From a virus: a stretch of 20,210 nucleotides of DNA. Positions 1 to 6,626 of the stretch are shown here, in pieces; position 1 is the first letter of the stretch; each line of letters starts with the position of its first letter. The notes below the pieces were generated by a model. The model ran no database searches. It had not been told where the DNA came from and saw nothing but the letters and a program-made list of their open reading frames with translations. The position numbers and the translations under genes are program-made. The DNA is taken from positions 1-20,210 of the IMG/VR virus record IMGVR_UViG_3300009537_001678; one strand, given 5' to 3'.

Positions 1-1
1 T

Positions 2-616
2 AATCTTAGCAGGGCTAATCTTAGCGGGGCTAATCTTAGAGAAGCTAATCTTAGAGGAGCTAATCTTGGACGGGCTGATCTTAGCGAGGCTGATCTTAGC
101 AGGGCTAATCTTAGCGGGGCTAATCTTAGAGGAGCTAATCTTAGCGGAGCTAATCTTGGACGGGCTGTTCTTAGAGGAGCTAATCTTAGAGGAGCTAATC
201 TTGGACGGGCTGATCTTAGAGGAGCTAATCTTGGACTGGCTGTTCTTGGCGGGGTTGATCTTAGCGGGGCTGATCTTAGCGGGGCTGATCTTAGCTGGGT
301 TGATCTTAGCTGGGCTGATCTTAGCGGGGTTGATCTTAGCGGGGCTAATCTTAGAGGAGCTAATCTTAGAGGGGCTAATCTTAGCGGGGCTGTTCTTAGA
401 GGAGCTAATCTTGGACGGACTGATCTTAGAGGAGCTAATCTTAGAGGAGCTAATCTTGGACGGGTTGATCTTAGCGGGGCTGATCTTAGCGGGGCTGTTC
501 TTAGGGGGGTTGATCTTAGCTGGGCTGATCTTAGCGGGGCTGATCTTAGAGGAGCTAATCTTAGAGGAGCTAATCTTGGACGGGCTGTTCTTAGAGGAGC
601 TAATCTTAGCGGGGCT
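2..616 (+). repeat. Tandem array of 41 x 15-bp units inside the pentapeptide gene
   Basis: Exactly 41 units of 15 bases, of consensus GCTAATCTTAGCGGG and its variants, run from the left edge to 616. Every Leu codon in the array is CTT, and the Ala codon is GCT wherever Ala is kept. Unit changes cluster in a few alternatives (AGCGGG, AGAGGA, GGACGG, AGCTGG). Higher-order blocks recur, for example units 29-31 and 37-39 both read DLRGA NLRGA NLGR. Because the unit is a multiple of three bases, other frames also stay open and periodic, and the frame-3 reading (LILAG repeats) is an artefact. Such DNA-level uniformity points to recent expansion by slippage or recombination. The array continues off the left edge. 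Confidence 0.95.
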
Positions 617-850
617 AACGGAATACTTGCGCTCTCACCTATTGGTTCAGACTTATCAACGGCGGTTGTAGTGTACCATGACATCGCCCCAATGATTGGA
701 CGAGGGTGTTTTTGGGGTACATTTGACGAGTTTTTAGAACGTGTATATGAGAAACCTGTGGGGGATAAGCATCGGGTAATCTATGAGGCACTTGCCCCGT
801 TTTTACAGGTTTGGTATAAGGAACAGAAAAGAGAGGAAAGGCAGGATTGA
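2..850 (+). CDS. Pentapeptide-repeat protein, 3' part (starts before the window)
   Basis: The open frame starting at base 2 has no stop until TGA at 848-850 and no start in the window, so the gene begins upstream. It encodes 41 consecutive pentapeptides of the form (N/D/V)-L-(S/R/G)-x-(A/V/T), the classic A(D/N)LxX repeat, then a non-repeat tail of about 77 residues. The tail contains a GCFWGTFDEFLERV segment that resembles, from memory, C-terminal tails of other phage pentapeptide proteins. Such proteins fold as a right-handed four-sided beta-helix; Qnr and MfpA relatives mimic DNA and bind gyrase, but most phage members have no known role. This repeat block has more Arg (about 23) than Asp plus Glu (about 17), so it is not clearly an acidic DNA mimic. 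The stop lies one base before the nuclease start at 852, and AGAGGAAAGG near 831-840 serves that next gene. Function unknown. Confidence 0.88.
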   Translation, partial: NLSRANLSGANLREANLRGANLGRADLSEADLSRANLSGANLRGANLSGANLGRAVLRGANLRGANLGRADLRGANLGLAVLGGVDLSGADLSGADLSWVDLSWADLSGVDLSGANLRGANLRGANLSGAVLRGANLGRTDLRGANLRGANLGRVDLSGADLSGAVLRGVDLSWADLSGADLRGANLRGANLGRAVLRGANLSGANGILALSPIGSDLSTAVVVYHDIAPMIGRGCFWGTFDEFLERVYEKPVGDKHRVIYEALAPFLQVWYKEQKREERQD

Positions 851-851
851 G

Positions 852-1922
852 ATGAAAAAACGACGTGTTTCATATTCTCAGATTGACCAGTTTAACCAGT
901 GTGGGCGTAAGTACAAATTGTCATATGTAGATGGCATAGTGCCTGCATCCGAAGTTAGTAAGCCTGTGACATTGGGAGGCTTAATTCATGTCGGGTTAGC
1001 GGCTGCAATGCGTGAATACTATACCAACTCTCAGCTTTCGCTTGAATATGTTACGTCTATAGTCCGTGATGCTATGATTAGTAAGTGGCGTGAAGGGCGT
1101 TTAGCAGAAGGACGGCCTACAGATACTTTAACACTGAAGTATCCTAGTGGCCTGACTACAACCTCTGTTCCTGAAGTTGTGGCCGAAGCTATCCAGATCG
1201 TACAGCACACGCTGAGTAATCTGGATATGTCGAATAAAAGTATCTTGTCTGCACAGGTGAAACGAGGACGCACTACAAGTTTTGAGCCGATGGTTGAGTT
1301 TCCCTTAGAAGTTAAAATTCCTAAGACCGCGTTCTACTTTGTGGGTTTTGTGGATGTTGTCTGGTTTGATAGGGAAACTCAACTAGTCGAGTTGGTAGAC
1401 TGGAAAACAACTAGTCGTATTGAGAGGCCGGAAGTACGAGAGCTTGATATGCAGTTGCCGATTTATCAACACGCCTTGCAACAGATGGGAATTGATGTTA
1501 GTCACAGTGTCCTGTACCAAATCCGATCCGCAATACCAGCTATTCCAGGCCTGAATAAGAACGGTACGATGGCACGTACTAAGATCACTACAACCTGGGA
1601 AGTTTATCGACAGGCGCTTATCGACAACAACCTTAATCCAGACGACTATGAAGAGGATATGCGGCCTAAGCTAGATGAGAATGTATTCTTTGCCCCGATA
1701 GCCTATTACTTTTCCCAAGAAATAACCCAAAGATATTGGGATAACATGTTGGAAACATTCAAGGCTATACGTCGTTCTAAACGATACCCCTATACTGGCG
1801 TGTATGGTTTTCCCTGTCGTTCTTGTTGGTATCATGACCTCTGTTTTGCAGAATTACATGGGCATGATGTAGAAAACATGATCGGTGAGGGGGAACGATA
1901 TGTGTATAAGGAGAGAAAGTAA
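852..1922 (+). CDS. Cas4/RecB-like PD-(D/E)XK nuclease with Fe-S cluster cysteines
   Basis: The 356-residue product opens with VSYSQIDQFNQCGRKYKL (about residues 6-22), the usual N-terminal motif of the RecB/Cas4/AddB nuclease family. The catalytic segment ELVDWKTTS has D183 and K185, and a GFVDVVWF strand lies shortly before it. C17 together with C322, C325 and C331 near the C terminus (CRSCWYHDLC) matches the split four-cysteine pattern that holds a 4Fe-4S cluster in Cas4 and AddB. The expected role is DNA end resection or single-strand exonuclease activity in phage recombination. I chose ATG 852 over an in-frame upstream start at 783 because AGAGGAAAGG lies just ahead of 852 and the upstream start would add 23 residues overlapping the pentapeptide gene. 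Its TAA overlaps the next ATG (TAATG). No CRISPR array is nearby, so the Cas4 resemblance is structural only. Confidence 0.87.
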   Translation: MKKRRVSYSQIDQFNQCGRKYKLSYVDGIVPASEVSKPVTLGGLIHVGLAAAMREYYTNSQLSLEYVTSIVRDAMISKWREGRLAEGRPTDTLTLKYPSGLTTTSVPEVVAEAIQIVQHTLSNLDMSNKSILSAQVKRGRTTSFEPMVEFPLEVKIPKTAFYFVGFVDVVWFDRETQLVELVDWKTTSRIERPEVRELDMQLPIYQHALQQMGIDVSHSVLYQIRSAIPAIPGLNKNGTMARTKITTTWEVYRQALIDNNLNPDDYEEDMRPKLDENVFFAPIAYYFSQEITQRYWDNMLETFKAIRRSKRYPYTGVYGFPCRSCWYHDLCFAELHGHDVENMIGEGERYVYKERK

Positions 1923-2182
1923 TGTCGGATTTTTTAGCGGACTTATATGAACGTTTGGATAAACTGTATAAGGATATGCTACCTATTCTAGATACCCATA
2001 AAAGGCTAACATTTATATTTGGAATTGAGGCAATTGAGGTAGGGGTTGAGCGTAAGGTCCATGAACTTAACTCGATAATCTCTGGGTTAGACGATAAGGT
2101 AGACGAGTTAAAAACTCAGGATGAGGTGTTACGTCGAGACATTGTTGAACTTAATGCAACTATTGATAGTCTCGAAAGATAA
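1922..2182 (+). CDS. Small coiled-coil protein A (86 aa), unknown function
   Basis: This 86-residue, charged, helical protein starts by TAATG overlap with the nuclease gene. Residues of about 45-86 show heptad-like spacing of Val, Leu and Ile (VHELNSIISGLDDKVDELK and onward), consistent with a coiled coil. Its central segment closely matches the next gene: bases 2063-2089 and 2350-2376 agree at 25 of 27 positions, and the proteins share V-x-E-L-N-S-x-I-S-x-L. The two are therefore probably tandem duplicates that have diverged. There are no cysteines, membrane segments or enzymatic motifs. Its place between a Cas4-like nuclease and a Sak4-like ATPase suggests an accessory or scaffolding part of the recombination module, which is inference only. 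Confidence 0.75.
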   Translation: MSDFLADLYERLDKLYKDMLPILDTHKRLTFIFGIEAIEVGVERKVHELNSIISGLDDKVDELKTQDEVLRRDIVELNATIDSLER

Positions 2183-2208
2183 CTTGATGCGTAAAAGGAG
2201 TGAAGATA

Positions 2209-2433
2209 ATGAGTGAGTTCGAGAGAAAATTGTCCGAACATTTAGAGGACCTGTATACAGCAGTTGAGTGGAAGTTGACCGATCATCAGAGTACGATGCT
2301 GCTTAATCGACTTGGCACTATTGAAGAGCTTGTTGTTAATCAGGTTGACGAACTTAACTCGACAATCTCTGAGTTAAAAGATCAAAATAAGAGACTTGAA
2401 TATGCGCTTGAAGAAGTGAGCGGAGAGGAGTGA
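2209..2433 (+). CDS. Small coiled-coil protein B (74 aa), paralogue of its neighbour
   Basis: This acidic 74-residue helical protein begins MSEFERKL. ATG 2209 is preferred because AAAAGGAG at 2193-2200 is correctly spaced for it (8 bases); an in-frame GTG at 2200 overlaps that binding site. The C-terminal half (VDELNSTISELKDQNKRLE) is predicted coiled coil and matches the preceding gene at both DNA and protein level. The stop is TGA 2431-2433, one base before the ATPase start, so translation is probably coupled. No known family is recognised. Hetero- or homo-oligomerisation with protein A is a reasonable guess given the shared coil, but nothing in the sequence shows it. Confidence 0.75.
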   Translation: MSEFERKLSEHLEDLYTAVEWKLTDHQSTMLLNRLGTIEELVVNQVDELNSTISELKDQNKRLEYALEEVSGEE

Positions 2434-2434
2434 T

Positions 2435-3280
2435 ATGTCACTAACATTTAGTACGCCAAAAGCAACAACCAATTTTCGTACCCTGTTGTACGGTGATACG
2501 GGGGTAGGTAAGACTGTAGTGGCGCTGTCTGCGCGACTTGACCCTGATCTTTGCCCTATTTTAGTGGTGGATATTGATGCAGGGCTGTCTTCGGTTAACT
2601 GGCTTAATGAGGATAAAGAACGGGTAAGGGTAGTAACTCTTACCGAGTTAGAGGACTTAAAACAACTCATTAATGAGTTTACTAAGCCCGCTAAGTTTCA
2701 AAACGACGGGGTTAAGGGGGTTAAAACCCTTATTATTGACAGTGTATCTGCTCTACGTAATCGCACTCTTGACTTGGCGGTTGAGCGCGCACATAAAAAA
2801 TATCCAGATAAGTATGAGCGTTGGCGACCTCAAATTCAGCATTATGCAGAGGCTACGTACTCTATTGCAACAGTGGTAGATGTTTTACGGCAGATGCAGC
2901 TTAATCTCATTTTAACAGCGGGGGTTGATGAGCTTCGCACCGATGCAGGGATGATAGACGAAGCGCGCCCTTTGATGAATGATCGTCTCAGACAATCTAT
3001 TTACTACATGATGGATAACGTTTGGTTTTTACGAGAGGTAAACGGTAGATATACGTTACAAGTTTTACCTCGTGAAAGTTCAGTCAAGATCAAAACAAGA
3101 AACGATAAGTATACTGAAAGGTTGCGCCAACTGACAAGAGAGGTTGCCCCAAAAGGGAAGGAAACTGCATATGAGGGGCGACTAGTAATATCGTCGCCAT
3201 ACGAACAAACTATCCCATATCTATATAATCTATATAAACAGTCGGTAGAAACTGAGGAGAATGAAAATGACAAAGAATAA
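2435..3280 (+). CDS. Sak4-like P-loop ATPase (RecA-fold recombinase, AAA_24 type)
   Basis: The 281-residue protein carries a Walker A motif G-D-T-G-V-G-K-T at residues 20-27, a VVDIDAG strand at 44-50 and a Walker B strand KTLIIDS at about 97-103. This arrangement and length fit the AAA_24/Sak4 group of phage single-strand annealing, RecA-core ATPases, which load on single-stranded DNA with the help of a phage SSB. The next gene is a putative SSB, the common Sak4 pairing, and a Cas4-like nuclease lies upstream, so these genes form a recombination set. GGAGAGGAG directly precedes the start. The end overlaps the next gene by 14 bases. The exact subfamily is inferred from context and could be settled by profile search. 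Confidence 0.85.
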   Translation: MSLTFSTPKATTNFRTLLYGDTGVGKTVVALSARLDPDLCPILVVDIDAGLSSVNWLNEDKERVRVVTLTELEDLKQLINEFTKPAKFQNDGVKGVKTLIIDSVSALRNRTLDLAVERAHKKYPDKYERWRPQIQHYAEATYSIATVVDVLRQMQLNLILTAGVDELRTDAGMIDEARPLMNDRLRQSIYYMMDNVWFLREVNGRYTLQVLPRESSVKIKTRNDKYTERLRQLTREVAPKGKETAYEGRLVISSPYEQTIPYLYNLYKQSVETEENENDKE

Positions 3281-3791
3281 TACCCTGCACTTGCCAGGAC
3301 AAAAACAAGCGATTGAAGATCGTAACCGCCCTGCCCTTGACGTTGGGGAGTATTTGGGGGTTATCACTCAGGTTGCAGAGCATGTTAAAGAGGAGACGGG
3401 CAGTATTAGTTTGAAGTGGTCAATCCTGGTGAACTCCAATCAAGATTGGGAGTTTGAAGGGTGGGATGCTGATGCTACCAAGTTTGACTTGACATATTAT
3501 ACCTGGATCGGTTATCTTAAGGGGGGCGAATTGCATCATTCGGATAAGGCGTTCTCTCTGACTGAGGCTTTACAAAGTGTGGATGCTTTTAATCATGAGA
3601 CTGAAACCCTTGATTTGGACGGGGTTAAAGGTACACTGGTTAGGGTGACAATTAACCATGAGCCGGGATTTAATGCCCCTGATCGCCTGTTTGCGGGCGT
3701 GGCTCGACTGAAGCCTTATTATGCCGAAGATGGAACGTTTGCGCCTAAGATTGAGGTTGAAGTTCCAGAGGACGGTGAAGTAGCTTTCTAG
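3267..3791 (+). CDS. Putative single-stranded DNA-binding protein (DUF669-like)
   Basis: The 174-residue protein has a beta-rich body (GEYLGVITQVAEHVKEETGSISLKW, then FDLTYYTWIGYL and LVRVTINHEPG) and a short acidic tail ending in a hydrophobic residue (EVPEDGEVAF). Such a tail is typical of SSBs, where it recruits partner proteins. Its position right after a Sak4-like ATPase is where phages often encode a DUF669 or SSB-like protein. ATG 3267 is chosen because GAGGAG at 3254-3259 sits 7 bases ahead; the ATG at 3261 is only one base from that site. The gene overlaps the ATPase gene and is followed by an intrinsic terminator, making it the last gene of the first early segment. The SSB role is inference from tail and context. 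Confidence 0.68.
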   Translation: MTKNNTLHLPGQKQAIEDRNRPALDVGEYLGVITQVAEHVKEETGSISLKWSILVNSNQDWEFEGWDADATKFDLTYYTWIGYLKGGELHHSDKAFSLTEALQSVDAFNHETETLDLDGVKGTLVRVTINHEPGFNAPDRLFAGVARLKPYYAEDGTFAPKIEVEVPEDGEVAF

Positions 3792-3816
3792 TTACAAGTT
3801 AGTTCGGGTGTTGGTC

Positions 3817-3844
3817 AGAGTGGGGGTATTTCCCCCACTCTTTT
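3817..3844 (+). terminator. Rho-independent terminator between SSB-like and polymerase genes
   Basis: A perfect 10-bp stem AGAGTGGGGG / CCCCCACTCT (3817-3826 and 3832-3841) encloses a TATTT loop and runs directly into TTT (3842-3844). It sits in the only sizeable gap of the early operon (3792-3860). No convincing promoter is visible between it and the polymerase start at 3861, so polymerase expression probably depends on partial read-through or antitermination. The T tract is short, which also favours partial termination. Confidence 0.85.
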
Positions 3845-3860
3845 AGATAGGGAGATAATT

Positions 3861-5723
3861 ATGGACTGGTACAATATCACTGAAGAAGGCGAAGATTTTA
3901 GTTATTTACTTGACTTACTTGATCCTACTACTGCTAACCTGTCTTATCATGAGTATGTAGCTCTTGACATTGAGACTACAGGGTTACGGCCCTATCATGG
4001 GGACAAGATAGCAGGTATTTCGCTATACTTTCCTCATACGGATCAAGGTTTTTATCTCCCTTATCGACACGGAAAAGAGAATTTATCGTTTTCAACTTGG
4101 GAACGGCTTAAAACATTGTTATTTAATGATAATACTACTTATATACTGTTTAATGCTAAGTTTGATCTGACGTTTTTAGCTCTGGAAGGGTTTGGTTTAC
4201 CTGCCTGTATTGAAGAGGTTATGGTAGCTGCCAAGCTCTTGAATGAGAATGAACATCTTTCTAATTTTAATTCTCGTAAGGGGGCATACCAACTAAAACG
4301 ACTGTCGCGTAAATATTTGGGAGCGTGGGCAGTAGCGGGTGAAGAAGAATTACAACGTAATGCTGAGGCGTATGGGGTTGATCCTAAGAAGGGCATGTAT
4401 CGAATGCCGAGCAGTATGGTTGCCTATTATGCTATCATGGATACCTATATTACCTGGAGACTGCGGGAATTTTATCGTCCTGCTCTGGATAAATGGGGTC
4501 AGTGGGATTTATATAAGGATCGTAGTCAGTTCATTTTAGATGTACTGCTCCGCATGGAAATGAACGGTATGCGGATAGATGTCGATAAACTATATCAGTA
4601 TAAAGCTGAGTATGAGGAAGTGGCCGATGAACTTAGGGGCGGCCTGGTTTTTGAAGCGGGTAAGTTAGGTTTAGGGGACTTTAATCCAGCTTCATCTACA
4701 CAACTTAGGCGATTTTTACAGCTTAGTGGGTATAACATTGAAGATACCCGTAAAGAGACGCTTATGCCCTTAGCTAAACAAGGCGCAGAGCTTATACAGC
4801 AGGTATTAGATTATCGAACAGCGTATAAGGCTGTTAGTACGTTCTATGCCCCCTACTTAAAATATGTAGATGAAAGTTGGGACATTCACCCCTCTATTCA
4901 TCCAATGGGTACGGTTAGCGGTCGCTTGTCCTGCTCTAATCCCAACTTGCAACAAGTACCTCGTACCAAATATCTAAGCAATACAGACTACGAGCCTATG
5001 CAGTATGCGATTAAAGAGGTTTTTATTCCCCGCCCTGGCTATACCTGGGTACAGGTTGACTATAAACAGTTGGAACTACGGCTTGCAGTCTTTTATGCTG
5101 GCGAGGAAACAATGCGGCAGATGTTCTTAGATGGTACGGATATGCACCAGTACACTGCCGATCAGCTAGGGATTACTCGTTTTGAAGGTAAGACAGCTAA
5201 CTTTTCTCTGCTCTACGGTATGGGGGCTGTGACAGGGGCTGTACGTTTGGAGACAAGTGTAGATGAAGCGCGACGTATCATTGAGGGTTGGCATGAACTT
5301 TACCCGGCTTTCAGACAGGCCTATGCTAATGCGGAAGCGTCTGCTAGAGTAGCCCGTGATGCAGACGGGTTAGAGCCAGGGCCATATAAGTACATACGTT
5401 TGGCGAATAATCGTATCAGACACTTTCATGAGTTCGCTGCTTATAAACAAGTGCCACCCTATTACACTGCTTGGAATTTTATCGTACAGGGTACAGCGGC
5501 AATTGTTACGGATGCTTCTATCCATAAAATTTGTGAGGGGTTTTCTAATGACGAACTTCGCCCTATGATGCAAGTACACGATGCTTTTGTCTTTGAAGTG
5601 CGAGATGATCGGGTTGATGAGATCGTGCCTCAAGTAGTGGATATTATGACTGATTGGGAGTATGATCCCCCGATGGCAGTTGATGTAAGTATGTCTAAAG
5701 AGAGTTGGAAAGGTGCAGAATAA
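3861..5723 (+). CDS. Family A DNA polymerase with 3'-5' exonuclease domain
   Basis: This 620-residue replicative polymerase lacks the 5'-3' nuclease domain of bacterial Pol I. Exonuclease motifs are present: D36-x-E38 (ALDIETTG), N98-x-x-x-D102 (FNAKFD) and Y190-x-x-x-D194. Polymerase motif A is DYKQLELR with catalytic D400. Motif B is R440-x-x-x-K444-x-x-x-F448-x-x-x-Y452-G. Motif C is Q-V-H573-D574-A575-F, so the second metal-binding Asp is kept but the usual Glu after it is Ala. Phe at the position equivalent to E. coli F762 predicts normal discrimination against dideoxynucleotides. The gene follows the terminator, with GGGAG shortly before its ATG, and ends in a TAATG overlap with the next gene. 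It is the main phage replication enzyme. Confidence 0.95.
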   Translation: MDWYNITEEGEDFSYLLDLLDPTTANLSYHEYVALDIETTGLRPYHGDKIAGISLYFPHTDQGFYLPYRHGKENLSFSTWERLKTLLFNDNTTYILFNAKFDLTFLALEGFGLPACIEEVMVAAKLLNENEHLSNFNSRKGAYQLKRLSRKYLGAWAVAGEEELQRNAEAYGVDPKKGMYRMPSSMVAYYAIMDTYITWRLREFYRPALDKWGQWDLYKDRSQFILDVLLRMEMNGMRIDVDKLYQYKAEYEEVADELRGGLVFEAGKLGLGDFNPASSTQLRRFLQLSGYNIEDTRKETLMPLAKQGAELIQQVLDYRTAYKAVSTFYAPYLKYVDESWDIHPSIHPMGTVSGRLSCSNPNLQQVPRTKYLSNTDYEPMQYAIKEVFIPRPGYTWVQVDYKQLELRLAVFYAGEETMRQMFLDGTDMHQYTADQLGITRFEGKTANFSLLYGMGAVTGAVRLETSVDEARRIIEGWHELYPAFRQAYANAEASARVARDADGLEPGPYKYIRLANNRIRHFHEFAAYKQVPPYYTAWNFIVQGTAAIVTDASIHKICEGFSNDELRPMMQVHDAFVFEVRDDRVDEIVPQVVDIMTDWEYDPPMAVDVSMSKESWKGAE

Positions 5724-5986
5724 TGAATGAAGGAGTAGATCACTGGCTTGAATGGTTACAGAAGCGTAAAGAGTTGGAAGATGCAGACTATAAGATTATC
5801 AATATGGATGCAGATAACCGGACCAGAGTTGCTACACTTATCTCGAATGGATACGTAAGTATTCTTGGCAGTGTCTATAAAGTTGCTGTTAATTGGGAGA
5901 TGTGTAAGGAGTGCTATACTGATGGATGTGGCCACTGTCGAGGACACGGCGAAGTACCTGTAGTTACTATACAAAAGGTCATATGA
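5723..5986 (+). CDS. Small cysteine-rich (zinc-knuckle-like) protein, 87 aa
   Basis: The start ATG 5723 overlaps the polymerase stop (TAATG); an in-frame upstream ATG at 5705 would lie inside polA-like coding sequence and is not favoured. The N-terminal half is helical and charged (HWLEWLQKRKELEDADYK). The C-terminal part carries CKECYTDGCGHCRGHGEV, i.e. C-x2-C-x4-C-x2-C followed by R-G-H-G, which resembles half of a DnaJ-type zinc centre or a zinc ribbon and could bind one zinc ion. This suggests a nucleic-acid or protein-binding accessory factor. Translational coupling to the polymerase hints at a link to replication. No family is recognised. Confidence 0.75.
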   Translation: MNEGVDHWLEWLQKRKELEDADYKIINMDADNRTRVATLISNGYVSILGSVYKVAVNWEMCKECYTDGCGHCRGHGEVPVVTIQKVI

Positions 5987-6210
5987 TGAGGGTGTATAGG
6001 TGTGGTCGATTGAGTAGGCTTGATAAGGATGATGTTATATTTCCTTCTGGGCATATAAACCGTGTTTTGTTACATGCACGCACTCGAACAAGGGCTAAAC
6101 CTAGTGTTGTTTTGGCTATAAGACTTCATATTGGTGGTCGCGTTTCTAGTCCTGAGCGGCTAATCTATAATGGTAATGTGTATATTGTTGATAAGGGAGA
6201 ACTTGTATGA
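5983..6210 (+). CDS. Small basic hypothetical protein (75 aa)
   Basis: The start is one of two adjacent ATGs, 5983 or 5986, giving MMRVYRCGRLSRL; ATG 5983 overlaps the upstream TGA, and AAAAGG at about 5972-5977 is well placed. The product is basic (many Arg), with alternating hydrophobic strands (SVVLAIRLHIGGRV, LIYNGNVYIVDKGELV), so probably a small beta-rich fold. A longer in-frame version starting at 5926 would lie entirely in the preceding gene and is unlikely. The 3' end overlaps the VRR-NUC start by four bases (ATGA). No function can be assigned. Confidence 0.6.
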   Translation: MMRVYRCGRLSRLDKDDVIFPSGHINRVLLHARTRTRAKPSVVLAIRLHIGGRVSSPERLIYNGNVYIVDKGELV

Positions 6211-6626
6211 AAGAGGAGACAGTTATTCAACGGACAATACAGAACTTTGTCAAAAGTCGTCAGGGCGTTATTTTGAAACTTCATGGTAACGAGTTTCAGC
6301 AGTCAGGCGCGCCCGATCTTATAGGCGGCTTGCCTATTGTGTGCGCGCATATCTTGAGCGACGGTTTTACAATACGTAATGTAAATACTGTGCCTTTTGT
6401 TGTCGAGTGTAAAACCGAACATGGTGCGCCTAGTCGTATTCAACTTCACAGGTTGGCAGTGTGGCGTAACGTTGGCTATGCGGCAGGAGTTGTTCATAGT
6501 CTTAACACGTTTATTGATTTGATAGCTAACTACGTTAGAAAAGGTGGGATACCTACACAGATTGATCCTACGTGGCTACTTGATAATGGGGGTTGGGAAG
6601 TGACGGTAAGCCAGCAGCATGACTAA
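6207..6626 (+). CDS. VRR-NUC domain nuclease
   Basis: The 139-residue single-domain protein matches the VRR-NUC layout: N-terminal helix with E4 (EETVIQRTIQNFV), KLHGNEF (24-30), G-A-P-D37, the catalytic strand FVVECKT with E67 and K69, and Q79 in the following helix (PSRIQLHRLAVW). VRR-NUC proteins are PD-(D/E)XK nucleases found in FAN1 and as small phage proteins; the phage ones are thought to act as structure-specific or Holliday-junction-like nucleases. The gene overlaps both neighbours (ATGA at the start, 8 bases with the helicase at the end). In many phages a VRR-NUC gene stands next to an SNF2-like helicase, as here, implying joint action on branched DNA. Confidence 0.88.
   Translation: MKEETVIQRTIQNFVKSRQGVILKLHGNEFQQSGAPDLIGGLPIVCAHILSDGFTIRNVNTVPFVVECKTEHGAPSRIQLHRLAVWRNVGYAAGVVHSLNTFIDLIANYVRKGGIPTQIDPTWLLDNGGWEVTVSQQHD

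Noticed and set aside
66-671. Long open frame of LILAG/LILEE repeats starting with ATG
   Set aside because: It is frame 3 of the 15-bp array. Frame 2 gives canonical pentapeptide repeats and continues into a coherent C-terminal region meeting the next gene; frame 3 ends shortly after the array.
783-851. Upstream start for the Cas4-like nuclease
   Set aside because: It overlaps the end of the pentapeptide gene and lacks a ribosome binding site, while ATG 852 has one and begins just before the family's N-terminal motif.
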